From: Chryseobacterium paridis
Lineage (GTDB): Bacteria; Bacteroidota; Bacteroidia; Flavobacteriales; Weeksellaceae
Length of the DNA: 64,000 nt
Assembly: GCF_016595215.1 (NCBI RefSeq)
Contig: NZ_JAENHK010000010.1
Coordinates: forward strand, 1,349,390 to 1,413,389
Direction of reading: 5' to 3'
In this document: positions 16,560 to 24,686 of the stretch, piece by piece
Numbering within the stretch: position 1 is the first letter of the stretch
Layout of the letters: each line of letters begins with the position of its first letter
Translations under genes and position numbers: made by a program
Notes under the pieces: model-generated
Seen by the model: the letters and a program-made list of their open reading frames with translations, nothing else
Database searches by the model: none
What the model was told of the DNA's origin: nothing

Positions 16560-17312
16560 TTAAGCTTCATTTGCTATTAGAGAACAAGCCGCTGCACCAA
16601 CGACAGCAAAAGGTCCGGTAGAAGCCCAAAGCAATCCACCTACTGCATCAGCAATAATAACTGCTCGTGATTTTGGGTCTCCTCTTCTTACAGCACGACT
16701 CTTGAAGGTCTTTGATGTTTTCCAGTATTCATTTGAAGAAATATATATTGATCTAACTGTTTCTATTTGCTCTTTATCATATGTACCTAACTTATTGTTA
16801 GTAAGATATAAATCTATTTCTTTTAATGAGGTTTCATAATCTCCATCTTTCAATAAATTTTTTACTAAAAAACGATAGTTCGCTTCTGAGATTTCTTTAA
16901 TTGATTTTAAATAATCTACTGTATCATGCATTTCAGAATAATCTTCATCTTTCTCATTAACATTTCCTGTCTTTTTCTTATATGATACAAAATTGTTATA
17001 TCTGCCAATTAATTTTTTAGAATCTACTTCTAAAAAATAGAACTCATCGTATTTTTTCATATATGAAGTAATACTTGATATAGCGTTACGATATTCAATT
17101 TTAGAACTATTAGTCTGATTATTTTCATAGTATAAGTCTAAAGCTGTGTTATGTAAAAAGCCTAAATCAGAGTTTCGTCTTTTTTCATTGCCAGAACGAT
17201 TGTTCGTACTATTTTCTTGTTGAATGACATAATCATCATTTGATGCATTACATGAATTTGTAACAAAGAATGTTAATACCAAAAGAATTGGTAATAGGAA
17301 TAATCTTTTCAT
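16560..17312 (-). CDS. lipoprotein of unknown function with glycine-rich hydrophobic C-terminus
   Basis: 250 residues. The signal MKRLFLLPILLVLTFFVTN ends in the lipobox-like SC, giving lipid-modified Cys21. The middle is helical and charged with no known domain (repeated patterns such as DEFYLEVDSKKL and EISEANYRFLVKN). The last 35 residues are hydrophobic and small (AVGGLLWASTGPFAVVGAAA), resembling a membrane-active or bacteriocin-like segment. It precedes the small membrane protein and is divergent from GG peptide 4, with 350 bp between (17313-17662) in which I see only AT-rich promoter-like DNA. Confidence 0.65.
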   Translation of the reverse strand: MKRLFLLPILLVLTFFVTNSCNASNDDYVIQQENSTNNRSGNEKRRNSDLGFLHNTALDLYYENNQTNSSKIEYRNAISSITSYMKKYDEFYFLEVDSKKLIGRYNNFVSYKKKTGNVNEKDEDYSEMHDTVDYLKSIKEISEANYRFLVKNLLKDGDYETSLKEIDLYLTNNKLGTYDKEQIETVRSIYISSNEYWKTSKTFKSRAVRRGDPKSRAVIIADAVGGLLWASTGPFAVVGAAACSLIANEA

Positions 17313-17662
17313 AAAATTGTGTTTTTTGAAATTAATAATTATCTCTTAGTCGAATTATATCAATTATACTATTATTTTTTCATTCAATTGTACAGATTTT
17401 ATTACTTTCTAAAACTTTTCTATTTTGTAGTATAAGTCATTTATTAATCATTTTTATAATTTATAAATTTCTTTTTTCTGATTATTTTTTATAAAATTAA
17501 AGACAACATATTTCAATAAATTTGAGTTTTTCAGTTATTATTTAAAACTTTTCTCTCTCATTTACATAAACCACGAACATTATATTTTGATATTGCTTAT
17601 TTGTGTATATTGGATATGTATTTTTTTATCAAAAAATATCAAAAAACTAAATACCTTATTTT

Positions 17663-17839
17663 ATGAAAAACTTAAAAAAACTATCCCACAAGCTCACCAA
17701 AAAAGAATTGAAAGATATTTTTGGAGGAAATGATCCGGATCTATCATATCCGATGTGCACACCAGCACAATGCGATACTTTTTATACCAAATGTGACCGT
17801 GTTAACAGCTGTCCACCAGTATACCCTGATCCTGACTAA
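17663..17839 (+). CDS. orphan double-glycine leader peptide 4 with four cysteines (58 residues)
   Basis: Leader MKNLKKLSHKLTKKELKD, then IFGG; the core after G22 is NDPDLSYPMCTPAQCDTFYT and KCDRVNSCPPVYPDPD. Four Cys at roughly even spacing and many Asp/Pro suggest an exported, disulfide-bonded or modified acidic peptide. The leader type is the MKNLKKLS form shared with the peptide at 61471. Chryseobacterium-type genomes have many such bacteriocin-like short proteins. The exporter at 1453-4743 or another would process it. Function unknown. Confidence 0.75.
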   Translation: MKNLKKLSHKLTKKELKDIFGGNDPDLSYPMCTPAQCDTFYTKCDRVNSCPPVYPDPD

Positions 17840-17867
17840 AATAGAACTCTCACGAGAAATATATTGC

Positions 17868-17902
17868 TCACAAATATCAGATCGTATTTGTGAATATTTT
17901 TA
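17868..17902 (+). terminator. terminator of GG peptide 4
   Basis: TCACAAATA (17868-17876) pairs with TATTTGTGA (17885-17893), followed by ATATTTTT. It lies 28 bp after the peptide stop. Confidence 0.65.
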
Positions 17903-17996
17903 TGAGATAAACCGAAATGTAATACCACCTTTAAGGCAAAGTCCATAAGGTGATTTTTGTAGATACTTACACAATTAAATTTTCTTATGATTATCT

Positions 17997-18353
17997 TTAA
18001 TACTCTTCCCATTCCCCATTTTGAGGATCGTATTTTTGGTACTCACCCGTATCAGTGAATTCAGAGGCTGTCATTCCGACTTCAAAAATGTTTTCCTCGT
18101 TAAAGCTTGTTGAAAAGTAGAGGGCTCCATCAGTCAGTAACGCTTGTCCGTATTCAGGATGTTCGAAATGGAATCCATATTTGCTTTTCTCCTGTAAAAC
18201 GTATTTATACTTTGTGAGACGTGCTTTTAATTCTTCTATCTGAACTGCCGTAAACAATTCAAGATTTTCATCATTATCGAAAAAACTTTCGTCATTAAGT
18301 TCGCGTTCCCGAATCTTCGTCTCGGTTCTGAATAAGTGTATATCGTAGCTCAT
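17997..18353 (-). CDS. conserved hypothetical protein (118 residues)
   Basis: Begins MSYDIHLFRTETKIRERELN, a start found in small proteins of several phyla that are often encoded with toxins or as single genes. It is acidic, soluble, no signal or membrane span, with an aromatic-rich middle (YGFHFEHPEYGQALLTDGAL) and end (QNGEWEEY). No catalytic motif is apparent. It lies alone between two terminators; function not recognised. Confidence 0.6.
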   Translation of the reverse strand: MSYDIHLFRTETKIRERELNDESFFDNDENLELFTAVQIEELKARLTKYKYVLQEKSKYGFHFEHPEYGQALLTDGALYFSTSFNEENIFEVGMTASEFTDTGEYQKYDPQNGEWEEY

Positions 18354-18520
18354 ACTTTCTTTATCACTTTAAAATTACAGTTAGTCTTTGAGATTTTCTC
18401 TTTTTTGATATTAAATTTATAAAAATAAGTATCTAACAGGATTACAGAAATCTCCCGACTTTAAAAATACACTTCAAATCATCCCTAACAAAATTATAGT
18501 TGAACTGACAAATCCACAAA

Positions 18521-18549
18521 AATAAAAGCACCATTTAAAAAATGATGCT
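18521..18549 (-). terminator. terminator of the adenosine deaminase gene
   Basis: AGCACCATTT (18527-18536) pairs imperfectly with AAATGATGCT (18540-18549). On the minus strand the stem is followed by TTTTATTTTT. Confidence 0.65.
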
Positions 18550-18575
18550 TTCTATAGATTCAATCTAATATACTA

Positions 18576-20084
18576 TTATTTTAGCTTTCCATTCATTTTC
18601 TGAACAAAACCATCCCATTCCTTATTCAAATACACCAATGATTGTTTCTTTTCATTTTCATTCAGGGAAGAATAATGAATTGAATTAAAAACCAGCTTCT
18701 TCAGTGCTTTTACATCCAGTTCCCAGTACACAAAAGCTACCCAAAAATCATAACCAAGGCCATTGTATCCGTAAACACTTGGATCATCACTGTTAATGGA
18801 ACACTGCACTCCGTTACTTAATAAAATTCTTGCAGGGTGATTCCGCAGATCACTGACATATCCTAAAACCTGGTTACTGATCGGACTTACCTCAACGAGT
18901 TTATTTTGTTTTCTGATCAGTTCCATTGTTTTTGGAAAATAAATCAGATTCAGCCCATGTCCAATTCTTGGGTTATCCAGTGAGGAAATATCGATGATAT
19001 TTTTATTAAAAACAGATACGCTTTCCCCGGCGTGAAGAAAAAGAGGCATCTTTACTCCATACTTTTTACTCAGCTCATCAAGTTTTGCCCAATCTTCCCT
19101 GAAGGAATAAATACTATTTCCTGCAGCCTCATCCGCCACAAGATCAAAACCTGAAATCACATTTGGGAATTCTTTTTTAAGTTTAAAAGCTATTTCAAGT
19201 TGTTTTTCAATACTCTTTGGATCCAAAAACTTAAAACTTGAATAAATTAACTTCAGACTGAATTCCGGATGCTGTTTTTGGATTTCTTTCACCACATCCT
19301 GTAAATCAGTAACAGAAGTCTCCAGTGGGTATTTTCCATGCTTAAAGTCATAAAGCTCATCAAAAACATATCTTATTTCTACATGCTGTACTTTGTTTTC
19401 CACTAAGTCCTCAAATCCTTTCTTATAATATTCTTTGAAAAAAGGACGATAAGGCAACAGCAGGCTAATCCTTGTAAAACGTTTCTCAAATTCAATCCAG
19501 TAATCTGAATAGGTACACAGGGACTCACGCTTCAACAGGAGAAGTTCTGTCAACTGTTTTTCAAAACCGGGCTGTGAACTAAGCTTTTTATTGAGGCTGA
19601 CAAAACCTCTTGGAACTTTCCCCTCTTCAAAAAAACCCAACTGTCCAAAAATAAAGTCTTTCGTATCAGCCTGATCATAGACATAACATTCTTTATATTT
19701 TCTGGCTGTTGCAATCACCCATTTTGCGTCCGTGATCCCACCACTATGGGTGTGCAATAGCCCTCCTTTCGGCATCAATTGAAGGATTTCGAATAACGTA
19801 CTACCCTCTATCAATGGTTTTAATTGATCGAAAGAACTGTTATATAAAGATATTTTCTGTTTCTCTGTGTTTGCAAGGAAATCTTTTCTTATCTGAAATA
19901 ATTTTTTATCCAGCGTTATTTCAGATTCAGACAACTGAATATCAGCATCAAAAGCTAAAGCTTTATTCTCTTTCTCTAATTGCATCCAGTTTTGTTGATA
20001 GGTAGAGTTTTCAGCTACTTTGCTTTGGCACCCAAATAAAGGAAATCCAAAAAGCAATAGATAAGTAATATATTTTTTCATCAT
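18576..20084 (-). CDS. adenosine deaminase-related (ADGF-type) lipoprotein
   Basis: About 502 residues from the MMKKYITYLLLFGFPLFGC start, which gives a lipoprotein signal; an in-frame ATG at 20114 is less likely. Zinc and substrate motifs of the adenosine deaminase superfamily are present: LHTHSGG (HxH), LFLHAGES, RIGHGLNL and SINSDDPSVYG (the DDP pair). The ADGF class has an extra N-terminal domain, seen here as a helical 90-residue stretch. The predicted reaction is adenosine to inosine outside the cell, allowing use of extracellular nucleosides. It is flanked by hairpins and probably monocistronic. Confidence 0.9.
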   Translation of the reverse strand: MMKKYITYLLLFGFPLFGCQSKVAENSTYQQNWMQLEKENKALAFDADIQLSESEITLDKKLFQIRKDFLANTEKQKISLYNSSFDQLKPLIEGSTLFEILQLMPKGGLLHTHSGGITDAKWVIATARKYKECYVYDQADTKDFIFGQLGFFEEGKVPRGFVSLNKKLSSQPGFEKQLTELLLLKRESLCTYSDYWIEFEKRFTRISLLLPYRPFFKEYYKKGFEDLVENKVQHVEIRYVFDELYDFKHGKYPLETSVTDLQDVVKEIQKQHPEFSLKLIYSSFKFLDPKSIEKQLEIAFKLKKEFPNVISGFDLVADEAAGNSIYSFREDWAKLDELSKKYGVKMPLFLHAGESVSVFNKNIIDISSLDNPRIGHGLNLIYFPKTMELIRKQNKLVEVSPISNQVLGYVSDLRNHPARILLSNGVQCSINSDDPSVYGYNGLGYDFWVAFVYWELDVKALKKLVFNSIHYSSLNENEKKQSLVYLNKEWDGFVQKMNGKLK

Positions 20085-20327
20085 AATATGGAGGGTTACA
20101 CGGCACAATTGCACATGTCTAAGAATTAATTATTATCAAAAATATAATTATTTTTTTGACTAAAACAATTTCAAACTAAGAGAATAGCACATAAAATAAG
20201 GTAATACTATCGGTACGAACTGAGCCTCAATGACTTTATTTTTATATTTCTATTTCTTATTTTATTCTTTTAGAAACTTAGAAACTAATTAAATCTGAGT
20301 GGAATCTAAAAAGGGCTGTCATTAAAT

Positions 20328-20358
20328 AAGGCTTCTGAAATATGATCTCAGAAGCCTT
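20328..20358 (-). terminator. hairpin downstream of the bicupin gene
   Basis: AAGGCTTCTGA (20328-20338) pairs perfectly with TCAGAAGCCTT (20348-20358) around nine bases. The T run is best in the plus direction but the stem lies 26 bp after the minus-strand bicupin stop, so it likely ends that transcript. Confidence 0.65.
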
Positions 20359-20383
20359 ATATTTTTTTACATACTTTGCAAAA

Positions 20384-21550
20384 CTAAAAAATTCCTTTTT
20401 TGTGATTTGCTATTTTAGCCGTCTGGGCTGGTGTAATTCCAAAATGATCTTCAACAAGCTGAGCCGGATTGGAGGCCAACCAGTCATTCAGTGATATATC
20501 CTGATATTCGTCAGAGTTGAAAACAATAATCAATTTAAGGGTTTCAGTACCGGTGTTTTCTATATAGTGGCCAAAACCTTGCTTGATAAACGAAACCATA
20601 CCTTTTTTATAAGGCATTGTTTTTACCCGTCCATGTGAACCAAAAATACTCAAATTTCCCTGTCCGCTCATAACGTATTGCCATTCGTCGGCATTAGGAT
20701 GCCAGTGCAATTCACGGATTGCTCCTGGTTCAATATCCATCCGTAAAGCAGTTAAAGTCTTTTGAATAGGGAATTCCTGAGCAGATACTTTTATGGTAGA
20801 ACCGCCAGGATATTTTTCATAAACACCATCAGTCTCCATGCGGAATTTATGGGCAGCATAACTTGGAGGTATATTGGGATCTATGTTTTGTGGTTTTTTA
20901 GCTGTAGCTATTTTACCAGTACCAATATAAAGTTCCTTATGAGGGGAAGATGCAAATGCATTTGCTGGTAACCCCGAATTGCGTGCCAGTATCTCAGGAG
21001 AGAGATGATTGATCCAGTCTGTGGAACTGAAGGTTCCAAATTCAGAAAAGTGACCATTGTCAAAGACCAATAAGAACAGGCATGATTGATCTCCAATACA
21101 CTGTAAGCAATGCCCGTGGCCTTTAGGGAAATACCAGATATCACCTTTTTCAAAATCATCTGTTGCTGTAGTTCCATCCGGAGCAACAACAGTTGTACGT
21201 ACACTTCCTTCTAATACATATGCCCATTCTGCTGCTATAGAATGCCAGTGCAATTCACGGAAGCTGCCCGGGTTCAACCGCATAATTACCCCTGCAATAC
21301 TTTGCGATACAGGAAATTCCTCTACAGTGGCTTCTTTGGCAGTACCACCGGGACCTACCCAGCCCTTGCTTCCATTTTCAATGTCGTATACAAAATCTTC
21401 CAATTCTTCTATCTCGGGATCGTATGTCCCTTTTTTGATCGGTGTTTCAGCCTTTTTAGGAACTAATGCATTTAGGCCTGTTGATGCAGTTATCAAACCA
21501 AAGGTTGATAAAGATGCTGCGGAAAGAAATCCACGTCTTGTTGTTGCCAT
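20384..21550 (-). CDS. Tat-exported bicupin, oxalate decarboxylase family
   Basis: 388 residues. A twin-arginine signal (TTRRGFLSAASLSTFGLI) directs export. The first cupin has His101, His103, Glu108 and His147. The second has His282, His284, Glu289 and His328. Both sets match Mn ligands of oxalate decarboxylase OxdC. The lid reads SEFGT (169-173) where OxdC has SENST, keeping the catalytic Glu (170) but changing the next residues, so decarboxylase versus oxidase activity is not certain. Divergent from the FadR-type regulator at 21793, with repeated operator-like sites between. Confidence 0.9.
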   Translation of the reverse strand: MATTRRGFLSAASLSTFGLITASTGLNALVPKKAETPIKKGTYDPEIEELEDFVYDIENGSKGWVGPGGTAKEATVEEFPVSQSIAGVIMRLNPGSFRELHWHSIAAEWAYVLEGSVRTTVVAPDGTTATDDFEKGDIWYFPKGHGHCLQCIGDQSCLFLLVFDNGHFSEFGTFSSTDWINHLSPEILARNSGLPANAFASSPHKELYIGTGKIATAKKPQNIDPNIPPSYAAHKFRMETDGVYEKYPGGSTIKVSAQEFPIQKTLTALRMDIEPGAIRELHWHPNADEWQYVMSGQGNLSIFGSHGRVKTMPYKKGMVSFIKQGFGHYIENTGTETLKLIIVFNSDEYQDISLNDWLASNPAQLVEDHFGITPAQTAKIANHKKGIF

Positions 21551-21608
21551 ATCTTTTTATATTAATATTTAAGACAAATGTAAAATTTAAATATGATATT
21601 TCAAAGCA

Positions 21609-21643
21609 AAACATCATATGTTTTTATTAAACATCATATGTTT
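21609..21643. promoter_or_regulatory. candidate operator: two AAACAT-CAT-ATGTTT sites
   Basis: AAACATCATATGTTT occurs at 21609-21623 and 21629-21643, start-to-start 20 bp, each an inverted repeat AAACAT-N3-ATGTTT. A degenerate copy (AAATGTCGTATGTTT) lies at 21751-21765. They sit between the divergent bicupin and regulator genes, so the FadR-type protein is the natural binder. Two turns of helix between sites suggests cooperative binding. Confidence 0.6.
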
Positions 21644-21792
21644 ATGATTAACACTAATAAACATTGATAATCAACATATTACATCTAAATAATATTTTCA
21701 ACGAATTAACAAACAATAGAATTACGATGTATTTTAATGATGTTTATTATAAATGTCGTATGTTTGCGCAAAGCAGTTATTTCAATCAAATC

Positions 21793-22434
21793 ATGAAACT
21801 TTACGAAAAGGTAATTAGTCTGATAAAGAAAGATATTTCTCAAGGGAAATATAAAGCGGGGGAAAAGATACCTTCCGAGCCTGAACTGATGAAATTATAT
21901 GGTGTAGGCCGTTCAAGTATCAGAGAAGCGATTAAAACAATGGCTATTTCAGGGATTCTTAAGGTGCAGCAGGGATCAGGAACTTTTATCAACAATAGTT
22001 TCCAGGAGGTCAGCATTGAGCAGCGTTTAAGACGTGCGGATTTCGATGACGTCAATGCAGTAAGGAGATTACTGGAGAAGGAAATTGTGAAATTGGCCGC
22101 ACAAAATCGCACAGAGGAACATCTTCAGGAGATCGAACAATGTTTAGAGAATCGTAAGCTGGCCATTCAGAATGAAGATCCTCAGCTCTGTGCTGACGCC
22201 GATATTGCTTTTCATACAGCGATTGCCAAAGCTTCTTTAAATACTGTATTATCTGATTTATATTACAGCTTCACCTTGATCATGCGTAATTTTTTTCTTG
22301 CGAGAGAAAAACAGGGAATCAGCCGTTTTGCAATGAATCATCATTTACATGAACAATTGTTTAAAGCGATTAAGAATCAAAAGCCCAGCCAGTCTCAATC
22401 GGTTCTTCAAAGAATTTTGGATAATAATTATTAA
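21793..22434 (+). CDS. FadR/GntR-family transcription regulator
   Basis: About 213 residues from ATG 21793, where MKLYEKVISLIKKDI begins the domain; an upstream in-frame start at 21664 adds 43 residues without homology. The winged helix is typical: GEKIPSEPELMKLYGVGRSS, IREAIKTMAISGIL, QQGSGTFI. The C-terminal FCD all-helical ligand domain follows (RRLLEKEIVKLAA, then DADIAFHTAIAKAS with the metal-binding D and H). It probably represses the divergent bicupin gene; the ligand may be an organic acid. It is 31 bp before the Crp-type gene. Confidence 0.88.
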   Translation: MKLYEKVISLIKKDISQGKYKAGEKIPSEPELMKLYGVGRSSIREAIKTMAISGILKVQQGSGTFINNSFQEVSIEQRLRRADFDDVNAVRRLLEKEIVKLAAQNRTEEHLQEIEQCLENRKLAIQNEDPQLCADADIAFHTAIAKASLNTVLSDLYYSFTLIMRNFFLAREKQGISRFAMNHHLHEQLFKAIKNQKPSQSQSVLQRILDNNY

Positions 22435-22464
22435 TCTTATCTTTATTCTGTAACTTCTTCAGAA

Positions 22465-23094
22465 ATGGAAACAGATATCCATATATTGCAAAATTGTTTA
22501 CCTGATTTTGGTAAAGAACTTTTAATAGAGATTGAAAAATTCAGTACTGTAAAGACTTTTGCTGTTGATGATTTCATTGTTAAACAAGGTCAATTGGCCC
22601 GCTACTTACCCATTGTTTTAGAAGGCCATGTAAAAGCATACAGCAATGAAGATGGCTTACAGTTTTTATTATATTACATTACCCCAAAAGAATCATGCAT
22701 TTTTAGTTTCGTACACTTATTCAGTCAGCAGCCCATCGATTTTTCTGCGGTTCCCGAAGAAGAAACGAAAATCTTACTGATACCGATTGAAAAAGCAAAA
22801 GAATGGACACTCAAGTACCCTTCATTTAACAATATGATCATTAACGGGTTTCAGAAGCATTATAATGACCTACTGGAAACCACAAAACAGATCATTTGCT
22901 ATAAACTCGAAGACCGGCTTTGGAATTACCTGAAGACAAAAAATGAAAATACAGGCTCAGGAGAATTGAGTATCACCCATAAAAACATTGCCGATGACCT
23001 GGGAACATCACGTGAAGTTATTTCAAGAGTGATGAGAAAACTGGAGCTGGACAACAAAATCTTCCAGGAGGGAAGAAAAATAAAAATAAGATAA
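22465..23094 (+). CDS. Crp/Fnr-family transcription regulator
   Basis: 209 residues: cyclic-nucleotide-binding-like beta roll (about 20-115, KQGQLARYLPIVLEGHVKAY) and a C-terminal helix-turn-helix (THKNIADDLGTSREVISRVM). No FNR-type cysteine cluster is visible. A palindrome GTAACATTTGTTAC starts two bases after its stop, 54 bp ahead of the next gene, so that gene is a likely direct target. The transcript may include the FadR-type gene upstream. Confidence 0.88.
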   Translation: METDIHILQNCLPDFGKELLIEIEKFSTVKTFAVDDFIVKQGQLARYLPIVLEGHVKAYSNEDGLQFLLYYITPKESCIFSFVHLFSQQPIDFSAVPEEETKILLIPIEKAKEWTLKYPSFNNMIINGFQKHYNDLLETTKQIICYKLEDRLWNYLKTKNENTGSGELSITHKNIADDLGTSREVISRVMRKLELDNKIFQEGRKIKIR

Positions 23095-23095
23095 T

Positions 23096-23109
23096 GTAAC
23101 ATTTGTTAC
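23096..23109 (+). promoter_or_regulatory. candidate Crp/Fnr-type operator GTAACA-TT-TGTTAC
   Basis: A perfect six-base inverted repeat. Its centre lies about 43 bp before the start predicted from the -7 box at 23132-23139, a usual activator position. Confidence 0.55.
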
Positions 23110-23131
23110 TGTTTTTAGTATTTATGTCTGC

Positions 23132-23139
23132 TAGCTTTG
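23132..23139 (+). promoter_or_regulatory. candidate promoter (-7 box TAGCTTTG) for the 79-residue gene
   Basis: Fits TAnnTTTG exactly, 24 bp before ATG 23163. The -33 region has no clear TTTG, consistent with dependence on an activator. Confidence 0.55.
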
Positions 23140-23162
23140 TATACACATAAAAACAATATCTA

Positions 23163-23402
23163 ATGTCAGAACCTATTCAATTGATCCCAAACAATTCATT
23201 ACTGACTGCTTCACCTGAAGAAGGTCGTCAACTGGCAGTAAAAATGGCAAGACTTATCATTAAAGCAACACAGCCTGATGTAGCAGTAAGAGAGAAACTA
23301 CGACCCGTATATGCCGAAAGCCCTGAAATGCTGATCGCTATTGGCCAGGTAGTCGCCACCGAGTTTGCAACGATTGCTGCCGCGAATAATTATTGGAGAT
23401 AA
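23163..23402 (+). CDS. small unknown protein, likely target of the Crp-type regulator
   Basis: 79 residues beginning MSEPIQLIPNNSLLTASPEE. Soluble, no signal, no cysteine; the middle is basic (KMARLIIKATQPDVAVREKL) and the end alanine-rich (VVATEFATIAAANNYWR). I recognise no family. A strong terminator follows directly, and an operator-like palindrome plus a good -7 box precede it, so it is a discrete regulated transcript rather than a chance frame. Confidence 0.7.
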   Translation: MSEPIQLIPNNSLLTASPEEGRQLAVKMARLIIKATQPDVAVREKLRPVYAESPEMLIAIGQVVATEFATIAAANNYWR

Positions 23403-23421
23403 TTCCATTCTTCAAGAAAAT

Positions 23422-23456
23422 AACAATCCCTCTGGAATACAGAGGGATTGTTTTAT
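23422..23456. terminator. bidirectional terminator
   Basis: A 13-base perfect stem, AACAATCCCTCTG (23422-23434) with CAGAGGGATTGTT (23440-23452), and a T run in the plus direction. It separates the plus-strand small gene from the minus-strand sigma operon that ends at 23453. Confidence 0.85.
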
Positions 23457-24058
23457 TGCATTTCAGCTAATAACGCTTTCAGTTTTTTTAAGTATTTACC
23501 GAAATACAGGTTAAAAGTATACTCACTGATCAGATAGTGAAGTCCAAATATACCCGCATAGATACATAACCGGAGAGGAAAGTTAATTTTTGCCAGCACG
23601 CCAAGCCCTTGAATCCAATCTATCCTGTGATACCTCAGTAATATCTCAGAGGCAATAATCAGCAACAGAAAAAGGATCCGCGTTGCCATAAGATAATGAG
23701 CATTGCTTTTAATAAGCTTCGTGATCTTGATTTCAATATCATTTTTCACCGGACCATTAATCATTTCCAGTTCATTGATGAGTTTTAAATTGAAATAATG
23801 ATAAATGATCAATATGGGCAGAATAGCCGCAGCCAACCATATAAAAAAGCTTTTATTCGTTTCTTTTGCAGTAACTCCTACAATAATTAAAAAAACAAGA
23901 AGGGCGGGCAGGACCATCAATTGCTTTTTTGTTCTTTTTTTCAGTGCCTCCAATGGAGATGCCATTTCCTTTCTTGTAGCGGAAATAACATCAAATTCTT
24001 TCTGGTCTATATCTACCGAAATAGTCTTCCAGCTGTTTTTTAATACATCTAGTTCCAT
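23453..24058 (-). CDS. membrane protein encoded after the ECF sigma factor, possible anti-sigma
   Basis: 201 residues. The first 45 are soluble and acidic/basic (MELDVLKNSWKTISVDIDQK), followed by two close helices (LMVLPALLVFLIIVGV; FFIWLAAAILPILIIYHYF) and two more later. The gene begins one base after the sigma factor stop, so the pair is translationally coupled. Position and the soluble N-terminus suggest an anti-sigma or sensor function, but no zinc HxxxCxxC motif is present. Function inferred from context. Confidence 0.7.
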   Translation of the reverse strand: MELDVLKNSWKTISVDIDQKEFDVISATRKEMASPLEALKKRTKKQLMVLPALLVFLIIVGVTAKETNKSFFIWLAAAILPILIIYHYFNLKLINELEMINGPVKNDIEIKITKLIKSNAHYLMATRILFLLLIIASEILLRYHRIDWIQGLGVLAKINFPLRLCIYAGIFGLHYLISEYTFNLYFGKYLKKLKALLAEMQ

Positions 24059-24059
24059 C

Positions 24060-24560
24060 TTATTTGTTGTTTGTTAAGGTTCTTAATTTGTCTTTAATTC
24101 TGTTCATTTTTACTCTCAACGTTGCATTGCTGATCCCTAAAATATCTTCCATTTCTTCATAGGATTTATCTTCGAGATAAAGCATTACAACTGATTTTTC
24201 TACATCATTCAATTGTTGTATTGCAGCATACAACTGCTGATGCTGCTCTTCTTTGAGTCCAATATCCTCTTCATAAGGCACCTGTATGTTATGCAGTTCT
24301 ACTTCACTCATCTGAAGAGACCTTTTAGGTTTAGAAAGACTTACAAGAACTGTATTGATAGCAATCCTGTACAGCCATGTACTAAACTTTGACTCTCCTC
24401 TGAATTTCGGATAGGACTTCCATAACTGAATAATAATATCCTGATACAATTCCTGAATATTATTGGGGTCGTTAGTGTACATTCTGCAAACTTTATAAAT
24501 TAAAAGCTTGTACTCTTTCAACTTTAACTCAAACTCTATTTCTAAATCTGTCTTTTTCAA
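24060..24560 (-). CDS. ECF-type RNA polymerase sigma factor
   Basis: 166 residues. Region 2 reads YQDIIIQLWKSYPKFRGESK and FSTWLYRIAINT; region 4 reads LNDVEKSVVMLYLEDKSYEE followed by MEDILGISNATLRVKMNRIK. No region 1.1 or 3, as expected for extracytoplasmic-function sigma factors. The following membrane protein probably controls it. Targets are not visible in the window. Confidence 0.92.
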   Translation of the reverse strand: MKKTDLEIEFELKLKEYKLLIYKVCRMYTNDPNNIQELYQDIIIQLWKSYPKFRGESKFSTWLYRIAINTVLVSLSKPKRSLQMSEVELHNIQVPYEEDIGLKEEQHQQLYAAIQQLNDVEKSVVMLYLEDKSYEEMEDILGISNATLRVKMNRIKDKLRTLTNNK

Positions 24561-24629
24561 ATCTTTAGATTTTAGCTATTTGTTATGTGTTGTAAAAAAA
24601 TGTTACGAAATATTTTGATCCATTAAAAA

Positions 24630-24666
24630 AATAATCCCTCCGAAATAGATATGGAAGGATTATTTT
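24630..24666 (-). terminator. terminator of the aspartyl protease gene
   Basis: AATAATCCCTCC pairs with GGAAGGATTATT with one mismatch. Minus-strand T run (TTTTTTT) follows. Confidence 0.7.
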
Positions 24667-24686
24667 TAAATTATTTACTCATGGTA

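Noticed and set aside
16297..16563. Plus-strand frame of 88 codons
   Set aside because: Antisense shadow of the three-span membrane protein at 16275-16544, with low-complexity translation.
17721..17948. Plus-strand frame of 75 codons
   Set aside because: It overlaps GG peptide 4 in another frame and covers its terminator; the leader peptide frame is much stronger.
20328..20358. Riboswitch or small RNA reading of the strong hairpin
   Set aside because: It is placed directly after a gene end and is explained as a terminator.
21664..21792. Longer N-terminus for the FadR-type regulator
   Set aside because: The extra 43 residues lack family similarity and would overlap the operator-like sites; ATG 21793 fits the domain start.
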